The notes under the pieces were generated by a model. It had not been told where the DNA came from and did no database searches. It saw only the letters and a list, made by a program, of their open reading frames with translations. Below are positions 7,390 through 14,382 of a stretch of 21,459 nt of DNA, one piece after another. Made by a program: the position numbers and the translations under genes. This DNA is from Bacillota bacterium (lineage in GTDB: Bacteria > Bacillota > Bacilli > Tumebacillales > Effusibacillaceae), in contig JAGVBM010000209.1 of NCBI GenBank assembly GCA_020059765.1, positions 1 to 21,459 on the forward strand. Direction: 5' to 3'. The first letter of the stretch is position 1. Every line of letters starts with the position of its first letter.

Positions 7390-7593
7390 GTGAACCGCAA
7401 AAGTTGGATCATTGCAATCCTGTCTGTCATGATTGCAATTAGTGGGACATGGTTGTATTTCCTGCAAAAACAATCGGGAAATCCTGTCCCCAATTATGTG
7501 TTGGGCATGATGGCTTACGGATGGGTTTTTATGACGTATATGCTGATTCATTCGGCAGCCAAATCTTACAAAAAACGATACAGGGGCAAATAG
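7390..7593 (+). CDS. Small two-helix membrane protein, unknown function
   Basis: This 67-residue protein has two hydrophobic segments (about residues 6-24 and 36-57) joined by a short loop with GNPVPNY, and a basic cytoplasmic tail (KSYKKRYRGK). The GTG at 7390 follows AAAGGGG at about 10 bases and lies just behind a good sigma-A promoter, which supports expression. Both termini should be cytoplasmic given the positive ends. It is followed four bases later by the tail-anchored protein gene, so the two are co-transcribed, and it is divergent from the pseudokinase. I do not recognise a family. Short two-helix proteins often act as partners or stabilisers of larger membrane proteins, but this is only inference. 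Confidence 0.75.
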   Translation: MNRKSWIIAILSVMIAISGTWLYFLQKQSGNPVPNYVLGMMAYGWVFMTYMLIHSAAKSYKKRYRGK

Positions 7594-7597
7594 GCCG

Positions 7598-8215
7598 ATG
7601 CGGACGTTTGTGACCGAACCTCTCGTATTGGCCATTTTCAGTGAACTGCTGTTTCCCTCTTATCCTGTTCGTTATCTGTTTCCTTATTCCTCCTTGCAGG
7701 AACTGTATCTTCTGACAAATGAGCGATTTTCTGAAGACGACGAAGAACAGGCTGCCATTCATGATCATATTTCAACTCTGATCCGTTTTTTTGAGAATCC
7801 GTTTGTCAAGAAGAAAATTGATCGAATAACAGCCATTCCATGGGCCGTCAGCAAGCCCATTTTATATAACGGACAAATCTCGTTTCAAGTCATAAACAGT
7901 TCAGACTCTGGTGAATTCGGTGAAGAGTTCGATCCGATCGAGACCGAACTTTTAATGATTGCCGTCAAAGAACGGGTGCCTTTGTTAATCGAGGATCTGT
8001 CCATTCAGCAGCGCATCATTGATTTTGAGATTCCAATCCAAGTTTTCGACGTGGCCGATTTTCAATTTGCCCTTGAGGAAACATTAGCGGGCGAACAATC
8101 GGTACGCGCGGAAACTTCGAGTGCGGGCACTGCTTCCTCCTTGACTCCCGCCATTGTATTTGGAAGCTTCTTGGCGGTGCTGATTGCAGGTTTATTGGTA
8201 TCGATTTTCGGGTGA
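7598..8215 (+). CDS. Tail-anchored protein with possible PIN-like domain
   Basis: The 205-residue protein has no N-terminal signal, an acidic middle (SEDDEEQ, 45-51) and one C-terminal membrane helix (about 184-204) that ends the protein, so the bulk should face the cytoplasm. Residues 112-154 (pattern DPIETELLMIAVKERVPLLI, then ED, a helix, IPIQVFDVADF) resemble the last half of a PIN nuclease domain, where an acidic helix N-terminus is followed by a LLxxD strand and a short strand after the next helix. The N-terminal FVTEPLVLAIFSELL could be the first strand and helix, but the usual first Asp is not clear, so it may be inactive. Ser/Thr/Ala-rich residues 168-183 link to the anchor. The gene is co-transcribed with the preceding small membrane protein. 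The fold call is tentative; the membrane anchor is clear. Confidence 0.75.
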   Translation: MRTFVTEPLVLAIFSELLFPSYPVRYLFPYSSLQELYLLTNERFSEDDEEQAAIHDHISTLIRFFENPFVKKKIDRITAIPWAVSKPILYNGQISFQVINSSDSGEFGEEFDPIETELLMIAVKERVPLLIEDLSIQQRIIDFEIPIQVFDVADFQFALEETLAGEQSVRAETSSAGTASSLTPAIVFGSFLAVLIAGLLVSIFG

Positions 8216-8240
8216 GCTGATGACAGGCGATTCGGCATGT

Positions 8241-8855
8241 TTAAAAACCGTTGTACGTTACCACTTCGGTCACCTGCTTGCGTGTTTTTCGCGGTCGTTC
8301 TTCCTCCGCCGGCCGCCCGACGGGAATCAGTAAGATTGGCACCAAATGATCCGGCACCTGAAACGTCTTGCACAATTTATTCGCGTCAAAACCGGCCATC
8401 GGGCAGGTGCCGTATCCCAAATCATGGGCAGCCAGCATCAGAATCATCGCGGCAAGTGACGCATTGCGAACCGCCTCAATCTGCTGATGGGCAGGATCCG
8501 CATAGTACTCGTTGATAATATCCAACGCAATCGTTTGTTCTGCGACATCCAGATATCCTTTCGCCACCAAGTCGTCGGTAAACCGTTTAGCCTGACGATG
8601 GGCCTGCAAATTTCCGAACACGACAATTACGGCAGCCGCATCCGCTACTTTTTCCTGTTCCAAAGCGATATTTTTCAACTGCATTTTGCGTTCCCGATCC
8701 TCGATCACAAGGAAATGCCAATGCTGCATGTTATAGGAGGAGGGTGCCATTGTGGCAGCTTCCATGATTTTTTCAAGATCCCCCGGTCGGATGGTCCCTT
8801 CCGGATCAAATTTGCTGACAGAACGCCGCTTGTAGATTGCTTGTTTCAGTTCCAC
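8241..8855 (-). CDS. Nitroreductase family FMN-dependent oxidoreductase
   Basis: This 204-residue protein is of typical length for the NfsB/FRase-I-like nitroreductase fold, a cytoplasmic homodimer that uses FMN and NAD(P)H to reduce nitro compounds, quinones or similar acceptors. The N-terminal RRSVSKFDP (10-18) supplies the phosphate-binding arginines of FMN. MAPSSYNMQHWHFLVI (about 36-51) and the C-terminal LLIPVGRPAEEERPRK are family motifs, and GYGTCPMAGFD (about 147-157) is the loop over the flavin. The sequence resembles Bacillus YodC/YdgI-type enzymes. The GTG at 8855 has GGAGG ten bases upstream. The gene is transcribed toward the tail-anchored protein gene, 25 bases away with no clear terminator between. 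Exact substrate unknown. Confidence 0.92.
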   Translation of the reverse strand: MELKQAIYKRRSVSKFDPEGTIRPGDLEKIMEAATMAPSSYNMQHWHFLVIEDRERKMQLKNIALEQEKVADAAAVIVVFGNLQAHRQAKRFTDDLVAKGYLDVAEQTIALDIINEYYADPAHQQIEAVRNASLAAMILMLAAHDLGYGTCPMAGFDANKLCKTFQVPDHLVPILLIPVGRPAEEERPRKTRKQVTEVVTYNGF

Positions 8856-8901
8856 TCTTTCACGCCCTCCGTATCAATGATTATCCAGCTTGCTACCCTC
8901 C

Positions 8902-8930
8902 ATCCTACATCTGGAAGTCCCGATTGACAA
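8902..8930 (-). promoter_or_regulatory. Putative sigma-A promoter of the nitroreductase gene
   Basis: On the minus strand TTGTCA (8925-8930) is followed after 17 bases by TAGGAT (8902-8907), about 50 bases upstream of the GTG start. It lies just beyond the lactate permease terminator, consistent with independent expression. Confidence 0.45.
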
Positions 8931-8941
8931 CAAAGAATCTT

Positions 8942-8972
8942 AAGAAAACAGGCACGGGATCGCTCCCGTGCC
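8942..8972 (-). terminator. Intrinsic terminator of the lactate permease gene
   Basis: GGCACGGGA (8951-8959) and TCCCGTGCC (8964-8972) form a perfect 9-bp GC-rich stem with a 4-base loop. Read on the minus strand it is followed by TGTTTTCTT, a proper T-run. It begins 30 bases after the permease stop. Confidence 0.9.
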
Positions 8973-9002
8973 CGAATCTGACAGATCGGTTATCCCGTGA
9001 AA

Positions 9003-10634
9003 TTAATGCGGGATCATTCCGGTGAATACATAAGCTTGCAGCCATGAAATGATGCCGATCAATGTTACGAAAATCAAACTGTGCTTTAAGGTAAACCGCA
9101 GAATATTTCCTTCCTGCCCGACCATGTTGGTCGCACCCGAACCAACCGCAATCGATTGCGGCGAAATCATTTTCGCTGCACAACCGCCTGTCGAGTTGGC
9201 GGCAACTGCCAGAATCGGATCAATTCCCACTTGGCCGGCTGCCACGGTTTGCAATTTCCCAAACAATGCGTTGGTCGAAGTGTCCGAACCGGTCAGGAAC
9301 ACACCGATGTAGCCGATGATGGGTGCAAAGAAGGCGAAAGCCGGACCAGTTGCGGACAAGGCCATCCCCATCGCGGTACCCATTCCGGAACGGGTGCTGA
9401 GCTCCGCGTAAGCAAGAAACGCGGCAATGGAGACAAGCGGCAAGGCCAATTGCTTAAATGTTTTGCTGAATGTTTCCAAAAATTTGCCCGCAGACATTCC
9501 CAACACAATTGCGCTGAGGATCGTAGCGACCAAGATCGCCGTACCGGACGCGGTGACCCAGTTCAACAAGTACTCGGCACCTTGCGCTTTTCCGCCAACG
9601 GAAATCGCATTATGCAAAATCGGCATATTGAATTTGATTTCCCAAACCGAGCTTTGCCCCTTGGGCGCAAGAAACATTGCTTTAAACCAGGTGCGGCTCC
9701 ACAACAGAATGATCAAGGATGTGATCAAATAAGGCGACCAAGCCCGCAGAATTTGTCCACCCGTATAATGCTTGTCTGCCGCAACCGTCGACGTGGTTCC
9801 TTCAAAGCTCCATTTGTCTTTCGGCTTCCAGAAAGAAAGCAAAATGGCCATCGCGACAATCGATGTCATCGACGCAATCAAGTCGGTCGATTGATATCCC
9901 AAATAATTGGAACTTACAAACTGTGCAATCGAAAAGGAAACGCCTGCCACGATAACAGCCGGCAGTACGCCTTTTGCTGCTTTCCAGCCGCCCATGATCA
10001 TGATGATCCAGAGCGGAATGATCAAAGTCAGGATCGGCAGTTGACGGCCAGCCATCGCACCGATCAGGTCAGGGCTCAAACCTGTCACATTGCCGGCGGT
10101 CGTAATCGGAATCCCGATCGAACCATAAGCAACCGGAATCGAGTTGGCAACAAGCGCCAGACCGGCCGCATACAAAGGCGGAAAACCGAGACCGATCAAC
10201 ATCGCGGCAGCAATCGCCACCGGCGTTCCGAATCCGGCAGCCCCTTCAATAAAAGCACTGAAGCTGAAGGCAATGAGCAGCGCTTGAATCCGCTGATCAT
10301 CAGATACTTTAGAAATCGAATATTTGATAATTTCAAACTGCCCTGCTGCAACCGTCAAGTTGTAAAGAAATACTCCCATCACTACAACATAACCAATTGG
10401 CGCCAGCCCCTTCATCGCGCCCAGAAAATCAGTTGTCAGCGCAAGACTGACCGGCATGCGAAACACAATGATGGCAATCAACGTTGCAAGAGTAATCGTA
10501 AGAAGCGCAGCTACATACCCTTTCATTTTCTTAACTGCCAGTGCCCACCCGAGGAAAGCGATCGGCAAAGCCGCCAGCAAAGCGGATAGCCAAAGATTTC
10601 CCATCGGATCGAAATTTTGTGCGTAGGTCGACAT
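9003..10634 (-). CDS. lctP: L-lactate permease (LctP family)
   Basis: The 543-residue polytopic membrane protein belongs to the LctP/LldP lactate permease family (lactate:H+ symport) with more than ten hydrophobic segments across its length. Family-diagnostic stretches include FIEGAAGFGTPVAIAAAMLI (about residues 150-169), VANSIPVAYGSIGIPITTAG and, near the C-terminus, GSDTSTNALFGKLQ and STGGCAAKMISPQSIAVG. The ATG at 10634 is preceded by GAGGAGG at about 8 bases. Upstream is a 268-base gap with a promoter overlapped by a cre-like site, suggesting repression during growth on preferred sugars. No lactate dehydrogenase or lutABC gene is adjacent. Glycolate or other short hydroxy acids could also be carried, as known for E. 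coli homologues. Confidence 0.96.
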   Translation of the reverse strand: MSTYAQNFDPMGNLWLSALLAALPIAFLGWALAVKKMKGYVAALLTITLATLIAIIVFRMPVSLALTTDFLGAMKGLAPIGYVVVMGVFLYNLTVAAGQFEIIKYSISKVSDDQRIQALLIAFSFSAFIEGAAGFGTPVAIAAAMLIGLGFPPLYAAGLALVANSIPVAYGSIGIPITTAGNVTGLSPDLIGAMAGRQLPILTLIIPLWIIMIMGGWKAAKGVLPAVIVAGVSFSIAQFVSSNYLGYQSTDLIASMTSIVAMAILLSFWKPKDKWSFEGTTSTVAADKHYTGGQILRAWSPYLITSLIILLWSRTWFKAMFLAPKGQSSVWEIKFNMPILHNAISVGGKAQGAEYLLNWVTASGTAILVATILSAIVLGMSAGKFLETFSKTFKQLALPLVSIAAFLAYAELSTRSGMGTAMGMALSATGPAFAFFAPIIGYIGVFLTGSDTSTNALFGKLQTVAAGQVGIDPILAVAANSTGGCAAKMISPQSIAVGSGATNMVGQEGNILRFTLKHSLIFVTLIGIISWLQAYVFTGMIPH

Positions 10635-10681
10635 CCTTGAACCTCCTCGATAAATTGATAAGGTGATATGATCTCAATAAG

Positions 10682-10710
10682 AATATACCATGGATGAAAG
10701 CGCTTGCCGA
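10682..10710 (-). promoter_or_regulatory. Putative sigma-A promoter of lctP
   Basis: On the minus strand TCGGCA (10705-10710) lies 17 bases before TATATT (10682-10687), about 48 bases upstream of the permease ATG. The -35 box is partial and the -10 box good. The spacer and -35 box are covered by a cre-like site. Confidence 0.5.
10694..10708. promoter_or_regulatory. cre-like catabolite-responsive element (CcpA operator)
   Basis: ATGAAAGCGCTTGCC matches the Bacillota cre consensus WTGAAARCGYTTWNN at all but one position. It overlaps the putative -35 box and spacer of the lactate permease promoter, so CcpA binding would be expected to repress. Regulation itself is inferred. Confidence 0.65.
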
Positions 10711-10740
10711 TGTATTTTTTAAATTTTTTCGAAAAGTTTT

Positions 10741-10902
10741 AATGTGAAAACAATAACATTAGTGATACAGAATCAACCCAAGTAAAAGTACAGGAAAACA
10801 AGTACTTGTTATTCTAGTAGAAATTGATAGCTACACCTTTCAGGTAGATTATCGTACAGATAAACCTTAAGGCGAAAGGAATTTTATGGAAGTCTGGTGC
10901 CC
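10741..10902. other. Rest of the lctP-pncB intergenic region, including a 14-bp palindrome
   Basis: The main element is AACAAGTACTTGTT (10797-10810), a perfect 14-bp palindrome suggesting a dimeric repressor site. A looser AATGT/ACATT inverted repeat spans 10741-10760, and CCTTAAGG lies at 10865-10872. I see no convincing terminator for pncB here. On the plus strand TTGATA-17-GATTAT (about 10824-10852) precedes a ribosome-binding-like AAAGGA and a six-codon frame at 10886-10906; this may be chance. Confidence 0.35.
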
Positions 10903-12405
10903 TTAACGAATTTCCAGCAGTAATTTTTGTTTTAAGTCCCACAGTTTCTGCGACAAATCCACATGATACGCATGGGGATTAATCGGACGCTTGATTTCCC
11001 TCGGAATCGCTGTCAATTGCTGCATCATCCGCTCACGAATCTGTTCGAGGTCCGGCAATGAATACACAATCTTCCCTTTTTCCAGAACGGGAACGAGCAG
11101 TTCTTCCATTGTATAATTGTGGATGGTCTTGCGTTTGTACGTATGAACAGGATGAAACAGAGTCAATGGATGTGTCGGGTCAATCTGCTCCTCGTCAAGC
11201 ATGATCAGATCCGCTGTTGCTTTTCCGTCTTCCAGATACAGTCGAACCACTTTTTTATATCCGGGATTGGTTACTTTTTCGGGGTTTTCAGAAATTTTGA
11301 TCTTCGGAATCATGACCCCGTTTTCTTCTTCCGCCGCCAGTTTGTAAACGGCTCCCAAAGCAGGCGATGTGTCGCCGGTGATCAGAGCCGTCCCAAAAGC
11401 CCATTGGTCAATTTTGGATCCTTGCAAAATCAGGTCGCGAACGACATATTCGTTCAAATCACCGGATGCAAGAATCTTCACATTGGGAAACCCGGCTTGA
11501 TCCAACATTCGTCTGGCTTCTTTCGACAACCATGCCAAATCTCCCGAGTCCAGGCGAATCGCCAACAGCTCGTGACCCTTTTCCCTTAATTCACGGGCAG
11601 CCTGGATCGCATTCGGAACGCCGCTTTTTAACGTGTCATATGTATCGACCAATAGCGTGGTCCTGTCCGGATAGGTAGCCGCATAGGCACGAAACGCCTC
11701 CAACTCGCTGGGGAAACTTTGAATCCAACTGTGGGCCTGTGTGCCCACCACCGGAATGCCGAAATTTTGTCCGGCGTATACATTGCTGGTGCCGACAAAA
11801 CCGCCAATGTAGGCAGCCCTTGCTCCAAATGTAGCCGCATCGATGTTTTGCGCCCGCCGCAGCCCGAATTCGATCGATTGATGGTCATGGTCAAACAGAT
11901 CGCCCCGGGTTGCCTGAAATATGCGCGCCGCCTTTGTCGCAATCAAGGTTTGGTGGTTCAGGAATGACAGGCAGGCGGATTCCACCAACTGCAGTTCGAA
12001 AATCCGTCCTGCAAACCGCATGAGCGGAATATGCGGAAACACGACCGTTCCTTCCTCAACCGCATACACCGTGCCTGTAAAGCGAAACTTTCGCAGTTCA
12101 TCCAAAAAGCCCTCGTCAAACAGACGCAAGGACCGCAAATATTCAATCTCATCATCCTGAAACCGCAATCCGGTCAAATATACAACCGCTTGTTCCAATC
12201 CTGCGGCAATGCCAAATCCGTTTTCAAACGGATTCTTCCGGTAAAACAAGTCAAATACGGCCCGTTGATTCATCTTGCCGGATTTGTAATATCCGTACAT
12301 CATTGTCAATTGGTACAAATCTGTGATCAATGCGGAATACAAGTTGCGATACACCGGTTTTTGCGAGATGGCTTCCAATCGTTCGCTGGCTGTCGGATGG
12401 TTCAC
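10903..12405 (-). CDS. pncB: Nicotinate phosphoribosyltransferase
   Basis: This 500-residue cytoplasmic enzyme converts nicotinate and PRPP, with ATP, to nicotinate mononucleotide, the entry step of the Preiss-Handler NAD salvage route. The N-terminal ALITDLYQLTMMYGYYKSGK (about residues 25-44), FDLFYRKNPF, RRAQNIDAATFGARAAYIGG and GTSNVYAG are typical of the long Gram-positive form. GTQAHSW contains the histidine phosphorylated in the family (His225), and LAIRLDSGDLAW and ILASGDLNEY contribute to the PRPP site. The C-terminal domain with HPVHTYKRK is complete. The GTG at 12405 has AGAAGGTGA seven bases upstream. It appears monocistronic between the MFS transporter and the lactate permease. 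No regulator such as NiaR, nor other NAD genes, lie nearby. Confidence 0.96.
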   Translation of the reverse strand: MNHPTASERLEAISQKPVYRNLYSALITDLYQLTMMYGYYKSGKMNQRAVFDLFYRKNPFENGFGIAAGLEQAVVYLTGLRFQDDEIEYLRSLRLFDEGFLDELRKFRFTGTVYAVEEGTVVFPHIPLMRFAGRIFELQLVESACLSFLNHQTLIATKAARIFQATRGDLFDHDHQSIEFGLRRAQNIDAATFGARAAYIGGFVGTSNVYAGQNFGIPVVGTQAHSWIQSFPSELEAFRAYAATYPDRTTLLVDTYDTLKSGVPNAIQAARELREKGHELLAIRLDSGDLAWLSKEARRMLDQAGFPNVKILASGDLNEYVVRDLILQGSKIDQWAFGTALITGDTSPALGAVYKLAAEEENGVMIPKIKISENPEKVTNPGYKKVVRLYLEDGKATADLIMLDEEQIDPTHPLTLFHPVHTYKRKTIHNYTMEELLVPVLEKGKIVYSLPDLEQIRERMMQQLTAIPREIKRPINPHAYHVDLSQKLWDLKQKLLLEIR

Positions 12406-12477
12406 GAAACGTCACCTTCTGTAAATGCTGTTTTCCTTATTTTACATGATTTTTCTAAAAGGGACACGCTTTCGTGA

Positions 12478-13662
12478 TTACGCATCCTCCTCCCCGATTC
12501 GTTTCAACCGAAACCCCACCGTTCGCAAAACCAGTACAGCCAGGATTTGCATGGAGCCGACAATCAACAGATAAAATGGGATCCACTCTTTGACAAACAA
12601 CTGATAAGCGGCGAGAAAACTGACAATACTGGCGACACGTCCGCCATTCAGCACGACTTCCCGTTCCACAATGTATTCTCGCTCATATCGTTCATGCGCC
12701 TCGTCAATGACGTGAAACGACCGGGCACCAAACGGGACCGCAAACAAAGGGGTAAACAATGCCGTGATGATGCCGTACCCTAAAAGGGATCGATAACTCT
12801 GATCGAACAGAAAGAGCGCTATGGCTCCCGTAGATATGAAGGAACCAATCAGCATCGATTCATTATACCACTGCCATTTCAGTATTTTTCCGACCGCAAA
12901 AAACGACAAGGTGGACAACAAGGCAGTAATCGACGTGTATTTGCCCAATCCCCATTCGCTTCCCGTCGTAATCATCACCATGATTGCGGCAAAAAAAACA
13001 AAAACACCTTCCCGCATTCCCTGGAAAAAATGACTGATCAGAACACGATTCCAATTAGGGTGCTGCCTGTGAAAGACCGGCGCCGGGGTAACGATCTCCG
13101 ATTCGGTTTGCAAGCGCTGACTGACAAGGAAGGATCCTGCAAAAAAAACCAACGACAACGAGAAAACTGCCGTGTACCCGGCGTTCTTCAGCTGCAGAAT
13201 CATGAAACCGGAAATCAGCGGAGCCAACATGGCAGCCAATGACCAAAACACGCCCGACCAACTGTTGTATTCGCCGCGCGCTTCCATGTTTGTCACGTGC
13301 AAGGACAACAGATTGTATCCGTACCAGTACAAGCCTGCTCCGCTTCCCAGCAAGACCCCCATCCAATAGGGATTGGCCCGCTGTCCGATCCATAAGACCA
13401 ACGCATAAAACATCGCATGCAGAAAAATCCCGATTCGCAAAAATGTTTCCCGCTGCCCCCGATGAAACCTGCTTGACAGATAAAACACGAGCGGCATGAC
13501 CAGATACTGCAATCCGTTGTAAATTCCGAGTGTCCCGAGATTTCTCGTTTGTTTCCACAGGAACACATTGACAAATGCGGATGACAAGGCGGAGCCCATG
13601 GTAAACAGCGCACCCACCCAAAGCAGCAGGCGCATATCCTTCGACCAAGTCCGAAATGCCAA
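12478..13662 (-). CDS. MFS transporter, unknown substrate
   Basis: This is a major facilitator protein with about 11-12 hydrophobic segments. Residues such as LLLWVGALFTMGSALSSAFV open helix 1, and the conserved REYIVEREVVLNGGRVAS stretch near helix 10-11 is shared by a Bacillales MFS group of unassigned substrate (YqgE-like). The frame is open to a TTG at 13761, but a ribosome binding site there would be only one or two bases away. The TTG at 13662 has AAGGGGGGA six to eight bases upstream and places the N-terminus just before helix 1 as usual, so I prefer it (394 residues). The longer form would add 33 mostly polar residues. The gene is separated from the preceding transglycosylase gene by a strong terminator and is probably monocistronic. 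Confidence 0.85.
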   Translation of the reverse strand: MAFRTWSKDMRLLLWVGALFTMGSALSSAFVNVFLWKQTRNLGTLGIYNGLQYLVMPLVFYLSSRFHRGQRETFLRIGIFLHAMFYALVLWIGQRANPYWMGVLLGSGAGLYWYGYNLLSLHVTNMEARGEYNSWSGVFWSLAAMLAPLISGFMILQLKNAGYTAVFSLSLVFFAGSFLVSQRLQTESEIVTPAPVFHRQHPNWNRVLISHFFQGMREGVFVFFAAIMVMITTGSEWGLGKYTSITALLSTLSFFAVGKILKWQWYNESMLIGSFISTGAIALFLFDQSYRSLLGYGIITALFTPLFAVPFGARSFHVIDEAHERYEREYIVEREVVLNGGRVASIVSFLAAYQLFVKEWIPFYLLIVGSMQILAVLVLRTVGFRLKRIGEEDA

Positions 13663-13781
13663 CCAAATCCCCCCCTTCCCGATATGGTATGAACCAATAT
13701 CGAAAGCTCCATGCACCCTTGCACGAATCTTCTCCGCCCAATTTTTCCCTGTTTTCGGCAAATCACCCCGGCAGCGGGCGC

Positions 13782-13838
13782 AAAAAACCGGCCTTTGTCA
13801 GAGTACTGCTGCAGTACGCTTACAGAGGCCGGTTTTTT
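13782..13838 (-). terminator. Long hairpin terminator of the polA-transglycosylase gene cluster
   Basis: The arms AAAAAACCGGCCT...GTACTGC (13782-13809) and TGCAGTAC...AGGCCGGTTTTTT (13810-13838) pair over roughly 27 bp with three or so mismatches and almost no loop. T-runs flank it on both strands. On the minus strand the hairpin begins at the A residues of the transglycosylase TAA stop codon, insulating the downstream MFS gene. Confidence 0.92.
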
Positions 13839-14382
13839 AAGTATAGATTTCTTTGTATCGTTCGTAATTGTACAACACCCGCTGCACAAAATGTCTCGTT
13901 TCGCCAACCGGAATCTGTTCCAGATGTTCAATGGTCCCGTCCCAGGTTCCGTCCGTCAGCCATTTTTCCACCCGGCTTGGACCTGAATTATAGGCAGCGA
14001 GCGCAGCAATCCGATTGTCTTTGAATCTTTTTTCCAGATAGGCGACATACCAACTTCCCAAGCGAATGTTTGTATTCGGCTGCGCCAAATCTTCCGGAAC
14101 CGAATAAGCCAACCCGCTTTGGTCCGCAATCCATTGGGCGGTCTCCGGCATCAACTGCATCAGTCCGATGGCACCCGCATGAGAGACGTTTGTCTCCTTG
14201 AATTTGCTCTCCACACGCACGATCGCCGCCACCAGCATCGGATCCACCTGAAAAAACAAGGCGTTTTGTTCTATCACATCGTAGTGGTACAGGGGATACA
14301 TCCATTTCAAAATTTGCCGCGAACCCAACGAGGTCAAGAGGACGACGAGCAGAACGCCCAATAGAACGTATCTTTTTTTCAC
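13837..14382 (-). CDS. Membrane-anchored lytic transglycosylase (SLT family)
   Basis: This 181-residue protein has an uncleaved anchor or signal helix (about residues 5-20) and a compact SLT domain. It cuts the glycan strand of peptidoglycan, forming 1,6-anhydromuropeptides. The catalytic Glu58 sits in AAIVRVESKFKE. The following HAGAIGLMQLMPETA (68-82) and AAYNSGPSRVEKWL (129-142) are the standard motifs, and ETRHFVQRVLYNYERYKEIY closes the domain. There is no LysM or SH3 domain. The GTG at 14382 overlaps the coaE stop codon by four bases (GTGA), so translation is probably coupled to coaE. It is the last gene of the cluster, ended by a long hairpin. Housekeeping wall turnover or a role in sporulation are both possible; I cannot decide. 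Confidence 0.93.
   Translation of the reverse strand: MKKRYVLLGVLLVVLLTSLGSRQILKWMYPLYHYDVIEQNALFFQVDPMLVAAIVRVESKFKETNVSHAGAIGLMQLMPETAQWIADQSGLAYSVPEDLAQPNTNIRLGSWYVAYLEKRFKDNRIAALAAYNSGPSRVEKWLTDGTWDGTIEHLEQIPVGETRHFVQRVLYNYERYKEIYT

Noticed and set aside
7249..7635. 128-residue minus-strand frame across the shared control region and the small membrane-protein gene
   Set aside because: It covers both promoters and is antisense to a gene with a good promoter and binding site; the protein has no recognisable pattern.
9156..10589. 477-residue open frame on the plus strand, opposite the lactate permease gene
   Set aside because: It is antisense to a clear LctP coding region, is very rich in Arg, Asn, Gln and His as expected of a mirrored membrane-protein frame, and resembles no family.
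12420..12477. Short CACG-AAAG-CGTG hairpin after the MFS gene as a terminator
   Set aside because: The stem is only 4-5 bp and the following T-run is brief (CCCTTTTAG), too weak to call.
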